DNA from: UPXZ01 sp035402725
GTDB taxonomy: Bacteria; Bacteroidota; Bacteroidia; Bacteroidales; Paludibacteraceae
DNA length: 23,055 nucleotides
Reading direction: 5' to 3'
NCBI GenBank assembly: GCA_035402725.1
Contig: DAONDU010000016.1
Location: 1-23,055, forward strand
In this document: positions 7,971-14,411 of the stretch, in pieces
Layout: every line of letters starts with the position of its first letter
Position numbering within the stretch: the first letter of the stretch is position 1
Program-made: the position numbers and the translations under genes
Notes under the pieces: model-generated
What the model was told of the DNA's origin: nothing
What the model saw: only the letters and a program-made list of their open reading frames with translations
The model's database searches: none

Positions 7971-10703
7971 TTAAAAGGTGAAACGTACCTCCACTTTTCC
8001 CCAGGGCGAAGCATCTTTCAGGTATCTGAATTCACTACCATCCACTGATAACGTTGGATGTTCGATGTATCCTCCATAAGCAGTTATCAAAATGTATTTT
8101 CCGAAATTCTTTGAAAATGAAAGATCAAACTCTTTCATACGTGCAGGAACGGTACTGAAATTATCGTCAATGAATCCAGATGTTTTTCCAGTTTGAAGCG
8201 CAGCCTGCAATTTCACCGACGATTTAATGGTCGGGAATGAATGTTTAATACCTGCCTGAAAAAACGGGAGTTCAAGGGCGTCGAGTCGCAACACATCTCC
8301 TGCAAAAACATTGCTGTAGGAATTAAGAGCTACAGCTCCGTCAGAGATTTCATGCAACCCGTAATATCTAGCCATCAGTTTGGTAAGTTGTCCGCCCGAC
8401 CAGTTAATATTTTTGCTTACCTCGATATTGTACAATAGGGCATGATTATTCTCTGCAGCTTGATAAAGCAATTCCGGTTTAAGATTGATACCCGCCAAAC
8501 TTGAACTTGCGTATATTCCGGTAATAAAAGGGCTGATTGTTTTTCCGTTACCGAATTCATAATAAGCCAACCCGCCGGCTTCATTCAGTTTGAAAATACT
8601 TTTCGAAGCGTCCGAAGTTGAAAATTCAGAACTGAACTCATCTCTTCCGGACGAAGGTACATAGGTCAGCGACACCATCGATACGTTGGTCTGACCGAAT
8701 TTATTGCCGATGAGAGCACGTTCACGTCCAGGAACCACATTAATCAGGTAACCCACAGTACAGAAAGTTCCGTTACGGGATGATTGTTTCAACACTGAAC
8801 CACCCAATACATTCAGGTTAAATCTACCGAATGTTGCTTTATAGTTTGCTCCGGCCAAGCGTTCGTTTATCAGAAAATAATCGTCACTTTTGGTGGATTG
8901 CAGTCCGATTGTCAGCTTGTGATTGTCGTTCGAAAAACGATAAAAAGCTTCTCTCATCCCGAATTTCAGTGCTTGCGAGTTAGTAATATTTAGGCTGTCG
9001 TTACGTACCCAGTTTTTAACACCGCCTTCTACATAGAAGGTGTGATGATTGATGCTGTAATCAAGTCCGCCAAATAGCATCAGGTTGGCAATTTTGTAAT
9101 CACCGATAAATCCGCCCGAGGTGGTTATTTCAGAAGTCCACATCAGGTTGCTTCCTCCGATAGGTTTCAGAGTTGCACCCATACGGCTCGGACATTCCCA
9201 CTGTGCATAAGTGCCCTGCACTGCGAAAAACATAATCAGCACAACAGATATCACGTTTTTCTTACGAAAAATTCTTTTTACATGCAGAGCATCCTGCTTT
9301 TTGCATGAAGACATACATTCGCCACACATAATACAATCTTCTTGTTTAAGGGTTGTTGTTTTATTTTCGTGAATCATAGCACGTACTGCACATTCATTGC
9401 TGCACATTTTACAGTTGATACAGCTGGTGGTTTTATCTAGTTTTTTTGCACCGGGTATCAGTGAAACCCAACCTAAAATAAGTCCCACAGGACAAACGGT
9501 ACGGCAAAAAGGGCGATGGATAAGCAGCGAACTGACAATAAGTACCGGCAGGAGTATCCAGCCCAGCCAGTTGGCAGAGAAGAGGTTGAAGGCAACCTTG
9601 AATGGATCATATTCGCAGAATATATTTGTACGGGTGATGAGCATCTGCAGTATCCAAATTACGAAAACCGAAATCTGGATAATTTTCAGCGTTCGTTGTA
9701 CTTTTCTACCTGTCAGAAAGTCGAGTTTTGAACTGCGCCCGATGAGTTCCTGAAGTGCCCCAAGATGACACAGCCAGCCGCACCACACTTTGCCGAATAG
9801 ATAGGTTGCTGGTATTAAAACCAGAAACCAGAGTAAACTTTCCCAGGCAACAGGAACTCCAAAAATCATCAGAACGCCGTTTTGAAATGAGGATATCATA
9901 CACGGACAAGCTCCACGGTAAAATCCGAGATAGATTACCGAAGCTAACAAAAAGAAACCACGGATTTTTCGAAACCATTCATATTTTATCAGAAGACTTA
10001 TCAGCGCCAGTATCAGAAAGATAGCAAGTGGCTCATAAATCATCGTATAATTTATTTTACGAATTTCTTCGGTTTTTGTCGGATCAGTTTTAGCATTTTC
10101 AGTAGAAAATTCACTTGTATCAGAACTGAACTCGTCAGTTGACACACTGGTAAATTCATCTTTTGATCCATTTGAGAATTCTTCTGAACTCGCGCTTTTG
10201 AATTCATCGGAAGGAGTTGCTTTATATTCATCTGATTTAACTGCAACTATAGCTGTCGTATCCTTATCTGCTTTTACCGTTTCAACGGGCTCAAATTCAC
10301 TGCCGGGTGAAGTGAACGTATTTTCAGATCCTTTATTCTCATTTACCGGACAATTTTCAGGAACATTTTCCTGTTGTGAAAAAAAATAGGGTGCAGCAAA
10401 ATAACTGGCCGCTACAGCTCCTGAAATTAGAACTCCCAGCAGAAGTATGTAAAATTTCTTTTTTTCTGCATATAACCAGATGCTTCCCAGTAATACCAAT
10501 ACAGCAATAATAATGGTATTGATCATACCGGCAACAGAATGTTCGGTGGCATAATAACTGCATGTGCTGCAGTCCTCAGCAAGGTTCAATTTATGTGCAA
10601 TGCTGTCGGCTGCCTGCTGCGAAACTTCGGCATGTGCTGTAAAGGGTAGCATAACTATCAAAAACAGCAAGAGCAGAATGATAATCTTTTGTTTTTTTAT
10701 CAC
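7971..10703 (-). CDS. NapH/NosR-like polyferredoxin fused to an outer-membrane beta-barrel
   Basis: This 910-residue protein has an unusual order. It has a signal peptide (1-25), two membrane segments (about 59-78 and 84-104), and a Ser/Asp/Glu-rich linker with octapeptide repeats (157-201). Next comes a NapH/NosR-type membrane core (about 220-405) with Cys266/268, WCGWLC (Cys308/312), Cys363 and CRTVCP (Cys400/404). Two [4Fe-4S] motifs follow at Cys428/431/434/438 and Cys457/460/463/467. A basic stretch (KRIFRKK) then leads into a hydrophobic segment ending GTYA-Q at 500/501, which looks like an internal signal peptide. Residues 501-910 resemble an outer-membrane beta-barrel and end in Phe (VRFTF). 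Positive-inside reasoning puts the clusters in the cytoplasm and the barrel outside. No stop or frameshift is seen at the junction. The domain calls are firmer than the function. Confidence 0.8.
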   Translation of the reverse strand: MIKKQKIIILLLLFLIVMLPFTAHAEVSQQAADSIAHKLNLAEDCSTCSYYATEHSVAGMINTIIIAVLVLLGSIWLYAEKKKFYILLLGVLISGAVAASYFAAPYFFSQQENVPENCPVNENKGSENTFTSPGSEFEPVETVKADKDTTAIVAVKSDEYKATPSDEFKSASSEEFSNGSKDEFTSVSTDEFSSDTSEFSTENAKTDPTKTEEIRKINYTMIYEPLAIFLILALISLLIKYEWFRKIRGFFLLASVIYLGFYRGACPCMISSFQNGVLMIFGVPVAWESLLWFLVLIPATYLFGKVWCGWLCHLGALQELIGRSSKLDFLTGRKVQRTLKIIQISVFVIWILQMLITRTNIFCEYDPFKVAFNLFSANWLGWILLPVLIVSSLLIHRPFCRTVCPVGLILGWVSLIPGAKKLDKTTSCINCKMCSNECAVRAMIHENKTTTLKQEDCIMCGECMSSCKKQDALHVKRIFRKKNVISVVLIMFFAVQGTYAQWECPSRMGATLKPIGGSNLMWTSEITTSGGFIGDYKIANLMLFGGLDYSINHHTFYVEGGVKNWVRNDSLNITNSQALKFGMREAFYRFSNDNHKLTIGLQSTKSDDYFLINERLAGANYKATFGRFNLNVLGGSVLKQSSRNGTFCTVGYLINVVPGRERALIGNKFGQTNVSMVSLTYVPSSGRDEFSSEFSTSDASKSIFKLNEAGGLAYYEFGNGKTISPFITGIYASSSLAGINLKPELLYQAAENNHALLYNIEVSKNINWSGGQLTKLMARYYGLHEISDGAVALNSYSNVFAGDVLRLDALELPFFQAGIKHSFPTIKSSVKLQAALQTGKTSGFIDDNFSTVPARMKEFDLSFSKNFGKYILITAYGGYIEHPTLSVDGSEFRYLKDASPWGKVEVRFTF
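10101..10235 (-). repeat. Octapeptide (24-bp) tandem repeat in the polyferredoxin-barrel gene
   Basis: Residues 157-201 hold SDEYKATP, SDEFKSAS, SEEFSNGS, KDEFTSVS and TDEFSSDT, then a shorter SEFST. The aromatic residue recurs every eight residues (160, 168, 176, 184, 192, then 199). The segment is predicted to be periplasmic, between two membrane segments. A similar DEFSSEFST occurs again within the barrel at residues 688-696. Confidence 0.85.
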
Positions 10704-10760
10704 ACTAATAAATAATGATGTAAGTGTTTGATATTTAGAGAATATACAGGATAATACAGC

Positions 10761-11126
10761 TTAATTTTTAGGCAAAGTGAAAACGCCATATCCGCCATCC
10801 TTTTCGCAGGAACGGGTTGCTGTGAGCATTATTTTCTTGCTGTTATCCTTATTTGCCTTTGCTTTTATCTGCCGGGTAAAGATCATGGGTGATTCTTGTT
10901 TCCAGTCGGTAGCACCAACAATATCCATTCCTTCAAACTTGAATTTTGTGTCTTTAGCAGCAACTTTGCAATTTCGGTGTATCAGTGACAGTTTAACGTT
11001 AATCACAAATTCATCTCCCGGTTTAACTGATGTTTTATTGTCCTTGGTGGTAAACTCAAAATTACAGGCACTTACAACAGAGATGCTGAAAAAAAGAAAA
11101 AATGCAGACAAAATTAATTTATTCAT
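10761..11126 (-). CDS. Small Cys-containing lipoprotein, first gene of the redox operon
   Basis: This 121-residue protein has a signal peptide ending in a lipobox (VSAC, Cys21), so the mature form is probably a lipoprotein. The single domain contains KPGDEFVINV at 35-44, Cys53, DWK at 74-76 and Cys107. I do not recognise a named family, but it is collinear without gaps with the 7252-7617 product. That shared fold, together with flanking by ferredoxin genes, suggests a paired periplasmic role, possibly cofactor or metal binding. It is 57 bases upstream of the polyferredoxin-barrel gene and begins the operon. The 198-base gap upstream is shared with the divergent DUF2271 gene. Confidence 0.75.
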   Translation of the reverse strand: MNKLILSAFFLFFSISVVSACNFEFTTKDNKTSVKPGDEFVINVKLSLIHRNCKVAAKDTKFKFEGMDIVGATDWKQESPMIFTRQIKAKANKDNSKKIMLTATRSCEKDGGYGVFTLPKN

Positions 11127-11216
11127 AAACGTGAGTTTTGCTATTAATGCGAAATGTATATCTTATTTAAATTTAAAAAAGTTTATTTGAATAACGATGA
11201 TAATTCCATCTTATTA

Positions 11217-11224
11217 TATCTTTG
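11217..11224 (+). promoter_or_regulatory. Candidate -7 box for the DUF2271 gene
   Basis: TATCTTTG is an exact match to TAnnTTTG, 100 bases before the start at 11325. A TTTG lies upstream at 11186-11189, but the spacing of 27 bases is longer than the usual 19-21, so the promoter is only partly supported. Confidence 0.4.
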
Positions 11225-11245
11225 TGATATTAAAATAATAAACTG

Positions 11246-11253
11246 CAAATTTA
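11246..11253 (-). promoter_or_regulatory. Candidate -7 box for the redox operon
   Basis: The minus strand reads TAAATTTG, matching TAnnTTTG, about 120 bases upstream of the first operon start at 11126. It lies only 21 bases from the oppositely directed box at 11217-11224, so the two transcripts would diverge from overlapping control DNA. No clear -33 element is seen. Confidence 0.35.
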
Positions 11254-11324
11254 CAGTTTAAAATTTGACTTTCTTATTATAAACCAATATTATTAGATAA
11301 TTTTCATCAATCCGGTAACAATCT

Positions 11325-12074
11325 ATGAAAAAAATCTTTCTTTCGGCTTTTATATTATTTATATTTTGTAATCTGACTTTTGGTCAAACAAATGGGCAAC
11401 TCAAGGTCGTTTTTACTACATCGACCTATTATGGCGATTATAAACCAAAACATATTCTTGCTGTATGGGTGTCAAAAGCTGATGGTACATTTGTGAAAAC
11501 ACTGATGGCTTATACAAGTGCAACCAAATACCGGCAATACCTGACTAAATGGAAAGCTGCGACTTCTTCAACTTATAACATGGTAGATGCCGTTACGGGA
11601 GCAACGTTGAACACACATGGTTCTCTTACCTGTAACTGGGATTGTACGGATGTTTCGAAAGCTGTACAAAATGACGGAGAATACCGTGTAAACATAGAAT
11701 TTACCGAGTCCAATGCAGCCGGTAAAATAGCAACCATTTCGTTCACCAAAAACTCAACACCCGCTTCCACATTTACTAATATTACCACATCAACAAATAT
11801 AACTCAGATTAATGTTGTATGGTCACCGGTTAATACAGCTGTAGATAATGTTGATGATGATACCTATTATAAGATATATCCCAATCCGGTAAATTCATTG
11901 TTGTTTGTAAGTGGAAGCGACATCCGTCAGGTGTCGTTATATGATATGCAGGGCAAGAACATACTTAATACGACCGAAAATCAACTTGATTTCAGTGATT
12001 ACAAACCCGGAACGTACCTGATTAAAATTAGAACAGATAAAGGCATAGTCATGCGGACAGCACTTAAAAAATAA
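11325..12074 (+). CDS. DUF2271-domain protein with T9SS sorting tail
   Basis: This 249-residue exported protein has a signal peptide (residues 1-20, TFG-QTN). A DUF2271-like domain (about 25-166) follows, with HILAVWVSKADGTFVKTL, DAVTGATLNTHG and the WDCTDV...DGEYRVNIEFTES block. DUF2271 proteins are often found with PepSY, ApbE and other flavin or envelope redox genes. A type A T9SS C-terminal domain follows (about 181-249), with YKIYPNPV, YDMQGK and a GTYLIKI strand, so the product is predicted to cross the outer membrane and be attached or released. It is divergent from the ferredoxin operon. A role as a surface partner of that system is inference. No T-rich terminator is clear after it; a weak hairpin lies at 12159-12176. 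Confidence 0.8.
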   Translation: MKKIFLSAFILFIFCNLTFGQTNGQLKVVFTTSTYYGDYKPKHILAVWVSKADGTFVKTLMAYTSATKYRQYLTKWKAATSSTYNMVDAVTGATLNTHGSLTCNWDCTDVSKAVQNDGEYRVNIEFTESNAAGKIATISFTKNSTPASTFTNITTSTNITQINVVWSPVNTAVDNVDDDTYYKIYPNPVNSLLFVSGSDIRQVSLYDMQGKNILNTTENQLDFSDYKPGTYLIKIRTDKGIVMRTALKK

Positions 12075-12195
12075 TCAATTTATTTTATTCAATTAATATC
12101 TGATAACCACAGTAAAACTGAAAAAATAATAATAGAGTAAACGTCAAAACAAACAACCTGAAAATGTTTATTTTCACTGTTGTCCGGTAAAAAAT

Positions 12196-12327
12196 GAGGT
12201 TCTTTACTATCACTCAGAATGACGACGTTTTGTATTGAGGTTGATTGTTAGGTGGCAGGTTAGCGGCTTCATCGCCAGCCTGCCACTTAATAACTGCTTG
12301 TCATCCGGAACGAAGTGAGAGTTCTCT
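12196..12327. repeat. Inverted repeat pair around a strong hairpin
   Basis: The 28-base segment 12196-12223, when reverse-complemented, resembles 12300-12327 (both GTCATnC-GA-like ending near GTTCTC). Between them, 12250-12259 pairs with 12279-12288 over 10 bp (GGTGGCAGG/CCTGCCACT core), continuing inward with GCG/CGC around a seven-base loop. The outer copies resemble dispersed GTCATTCTGAGCGAAG-type palindromic elements found in many Bacteroidetes genomes; that resemblance is from memory. Confidence 0.6.
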
Positions 12328-12430
12328 GGTTAATTCATTTTGAGCAAGTTTGCAGGATTCATTTTTGTGTGTGCTGTTTGGACGGTTAGCGACTTAGCTT
12401 CGTGTTCCAATTGACAAAATTCACGTGATT

Positions 12431-12506
12431 TCCGTTTGTTCTTTTAAAGTGATGGATGCGAATCCAAGGAAATCCGTTTGTCCTTTTATAATGATAGATG
12501 CAATTC
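12431..12506. repeat. Two-copy direct repeat, 42-base period
   Basis: Positions 12431-12464 and 12473-12506 match at 28 of 34 bases, both beginning TCCGTTTGT. The 42-base period equals 14 codons. The minus strand therefore has a short open frame with two copies of a KRTNG-containing peptide, but I do not regard this as a gene. Confidence 0.7.
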
Positions 12507-12543
12507 ACGCTATTCTCGTTCATTCTCATTGATTTACATAAAC

Positions 12544-12570
12544 AAATGACGCGATTTTCATGCGTCATTT
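12544..12570. terminator. Hairpin, possible degenerate terminator
   Basis: A nine-base perfect stem (AAATGACGC with GCGTCATTT) closes a nine-base loop, followed by a T-rich stretch on the + strand. No gene ends nearby, so its role is unclear. Confidence 0.35.
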
Positions 12571-12849
12571 TATTTTGTTACATTAACGAATGGGCGATTT
12601 CTGTTGATTATTTTTTAATTTTAATGAAAATTCCCGGAATTCAGGTTCCCTGTTTTATGATTAAAGACATAATTCCGGTAAATAGCAGTATCAAATTTCT
12701 TTTTCCTTTATCTGAGAGAGAGTAGGTGCTGATTTTTTTTGCAAAGGTAGCCTGACAGGAATGGGGATTTGCAAAAAAAAACAGGCACAAGCTGCTTCCC
12801 GGTGTGCGGGTATATAGCCTGATAATTTTATTCGTCATAATACAATTGA

Positions 12850-12872
12850 GGGTGCCACTCAAAGTGGCACTC
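12850..12872. repeat. Compact 10-bp hairpin
   Basis: GGGTGCCACT (12850-12859) pairs with AGTGGCACTC (12863-12872) around a three-base loop, with one G-T wobble. No T-run follows on either strand. It may be a small dispersed palindrome. Confidence 0.6.
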
Positions 12873-12998
12873 CCAATAACAAAGACTGTTCAGACATTAA
12901 ATTGATTTGCAATCACATGTAATGTTCCATTTTCTGATCAGAACAGCAAATTATTTCAATAAAAGAATGAAATGAGATTATTTACATAAATTTTTTCA

Positions 12999-13006
12999 TA
13001 TTTTTG
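12999..13006 (+). promoter_or_regulatory. Candidate -7 box for the 13079 lipoprotein
   Basis: TATTTTTG matches TAnnTTTG and lies 72 bases before the start at 13079, downstream of the repeat-rich interval. No clear -33 TTTG is seen at the expected spacing. Confidence 0.4.
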
Positions 13007-13078
13007 TGTGTTATAAGGCTGAAGCAGCCTGTATGAAGCAAAATTATAGATATTGACTTACTCTGAAAAACACTACTT

Positions 13079-13492
13079 ATGAAGAAAGTTCTCTTGCTTC
13101 CTTTCCTTATCGGGTTTATTTTTACATCGTGTGAACCGGTACCCGAAGATCTCACCACCAAGGTAATTTATAATTTCAGCATCAATAGCAAGGAATGGCA
13201 AGTACATACCGATGCAGCCGGTCTTAACCGGTATTACTCGTGCAGCCTGCCTGTGAGTAATCTGAATAGTAACGTTTACGACGACGGAGCAGTGATAGCC
13301 TATATCGTGATGGATGGATACCAGCAGGTGTTGCCATATATTCGTCATTACGAAAACAGTAACGGAGAAAGATGGACACGCACCGTTGATTTTGATTTCT
13401 CCGATGGAGCTGTTAATTTCTATATCACCAATTCCGATTTTGCCGTTGATCCTCCGGGAAACATGGATTTCCGTGTAGTTCTCATGTGGTAA
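13079..13492 (+). CDS. Small putative lipoprotein of unknown function
   Basis: This 137-residue protein starts with a clear lipoprotein signal: KK, a hydrophobic core, and a lipobox ending FTSC with Cys18. The mature part is polar and predicted mostly beta, rich in Tyr, Asp and Asn, and ends in a FRVVLMW strand. I do not recognise the family. The arrangement (N-terminal lipid anchor, one domain of about 115 residues) fits small Bacteroidetes envelope lipoproteins. The next gene begins 119 bases later on the same strand, so the two may be cotranscribed. Confidence 0.75.
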   Translation: MKKVLLLPFLIGFIFTSCEPVPEDLTTKVIYNFSINSKEWQVHTDAAGLNRYYSCSLPVSNLNSNVYDDGAVIAYIVMDGYQQVLPYIRHYENSNGERWTRTVDFDFSDGAVNFYITNSDFAVDPPGNMDFRVVLMW

Positions 13493-13581
13493 GCCACCCG
13501 GCATTTACCACACAGGTAATTTTTGTCTGAAAATAATTCAGCTCAGCAGGTTGTAATAATAACCAACCATTTTAATTTATC

Positions 13582-13611
13582 ATGTTTGACATTCGAAAAA
13601 TTCAGGAATAG
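13582..13611 (+). other. In-frame ATG leader ending in TAG, directly before the Cys-rich gene
   Basis: An ATG at 13582 opens nine codons (MFDIRKIQE) and reaches TAG at 13609-13611. The next codon, GTG at 13612, is in the same frame and opens the 172-codon protein. The peptide reads naturally into the downstream sequence, so the TAG looks like a nonsense change inside an originally longer gene, or a stop followed by reinitiation. Confidence 0.6.
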
Positions 13612-14130
13612 GTGGTTTCCGGAGCTGTGAAAGAGGCCAGCGATGACGAAACTGCCGGGAAAATCGTGTACGGTTACAGTACCACATCTGTCGTCGAAGA
13701 TGATCCCGCGTGGGTAAAAAACACCATGCATCGGCTCGAAAATCGTTTCGACCCACAATCGGTGAAGAATATCAGAATGAACTGTCAGTGTGGTTACGGC
13801 ATGGACGAAAAGCTCAGCCTGGTCAGGGAACTGATGCAGTCGGCCCGTAACATGGACGAGTTTGCCAATCAGGAAAAGGCACGGGCAGCCGGATTGTCGT
13901 ACCACGATGGTGAACTATTCTTGCAGTTTCCATTTTGTCCCTGTCCGATACTCGCGGGGGTCGATAAACTCGATACATCTGCGTGGTGTCAGTGCACCAA
14001 CGGATACAGCAAGGTGCTTTTCGAAAAATCTTTCGGCTGTGAAGTAAGTGTTGAGCTGATTAAAAGTATCAAAACGGGCGACGAAATCTGCCTGATGAAA
14101 ATTATTCCTCACAGTGAAATCTGGAGATAA
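13612..14130 (+). CDS. Cys-rich protein, DUF6144-like, with an in-frame stop upstream
   Basis: The 172-residue frame uses GTG at 13612; AGGA at 13603-13606 could serve as its ribosome site. The protein is cytosolic by appearance and has three CxC pairs: Cys58/60 (NCQCGYGM), Cys109/111 (FCPCP) and Cys126/128 (WCQC), plus Cys143 and Cys160. The layout, and the final GDEICLMKIIP region, recall DUF6144 and the ATC-hydrolase-like Cys-rich families; this is from memory and not certain. The paired cysteines suggest metal or cluster binding. An in-phase ATG lies 30 bases upstream but is cut off by TAG, so the gene may be a recent pseudogene or may start at GTG. Confidence 0.55.
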   Translation: MVSGAVKEASDDETAGKIVYGYSTTSVVEDDPAWVKNTMHRLENRFDPQSVKNIRMNCQCGYGMDEKLSLVRELMQSARNMDEFANQEKARAAGLSYHDGELFLQFPFCPCPILAGVDKLDTSAWCQCTNGYSKVLFEKSFGCEVSVELIKSIKTGDEICLMKIIPHSEIWR

Positions 14131-14237
14131 ACCCGTCTTCCACATCCTCCGTCAGACTCACTCAAATATTATTCCGCTTGTGATTTTATATTTTGCCCAA
14201 TAAGGTTTAAAAATGAATTAGTAAGGAGCGACTATTT

Positions 14238-14411
14238 ATGTTGATACTGATGCATAAAAGGATGGCAAAAGCAACGAAAATTCTGGTTTTCATGTATGCA
14301 GATGAATTACGGAAATTGGTGAAAAGAAAAAAAGAAAAGTCCGCAATGAAAACTATTGCGGACTTTGAAGAAAAGATTTATAATTTCGAGAATTTTTGTG
14401 TAGAAAGCTGA
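14238..14411 (+). CDS. Possible 57-residue small protein, overlapping a terminator
   Basis: A Shine-Dalgarno-like GTAAGGAG (14221-14228) is followed after nine bases by ATG at 14238. It opens 57 codons with a Lys-rich middle (VKRKKEKS) and ends at TGA 14409-14411. An alternative in-frame ATG lies at 14262. The frame runs through the hairpin that terminates the glucan operon on the other strand, and overlaps the last 34 bases of the gene at 14378. It has no recognised motif. Chance is a serious alternative, because the A-rich tract of the terminator supplies the lysines. Confidence 0.2.
   Translation: MLILMHKRMAKATKILVFMYADELRKLVKRKKEKSAMKTIADFEEKIYNFENFCVES
14322..14366 (-). terminator. Rho-independent terminator of the glucan operon
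   Basis: On the minus strand a perfect 12-bp stem (14366-14355 with 14347-14336, core GTCCGCAAT/ATTGCGGAC) closes a seven-base loop. A T-rich run follows (complement of 14322-14338). It begins 11 bases after the stop of the gene at 14378-15736. Confidence 0.85.

Larger units (their letters stand above)
12075..13078. other. Gene-poor interval with hairpins and repeat remnants
   Basis: No convincing protein gene occupies this kilobase. Short open frames on both strands lack signals, conserved motifs or plausible starts. The interval contains a weak AT hairpin (12159-12176), an inverted repeat pair around a strong hairpin (12196-12327), a two-copy 42-base direct repeat (12431-12506), a hairpin at 12544-12570, another at 12850-12872, and a promoter-like box at 12999-13006. 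It reads like accumulated remnants of intergenic repeats. Confidence 0.7.

Noticed and set aside
9203..9275. Separate gene start for the barrel half of the 910-residue protein
   Set aside because: The only possible internal starts are a GTG that would drop the basic n-region of the signal segment and an ATG within the hydrophobic core. No stop separates the halves, so one continuous gene is the simpler reading.
12386..12568. 60-codon minus-strand frame with a repeated KRTNG peptide
   Set aside because: The repetition is explained by the 42-base direct repeat. There is no good ribosome site and no recognisable protein feature.
12641..12862. Short frames on both strands (12498-12725 + and 12641-12862 -)
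   Set aside because: They overlap each other, carry no domain or signal peptide, and end in hairpin or AT-rich sequence.
12075..13078. CRISPR array
   Set aside because: Only two imperfect 34-base repeats at a 42-base period are present, with an eight-base gap, and no cas genes are in the window.
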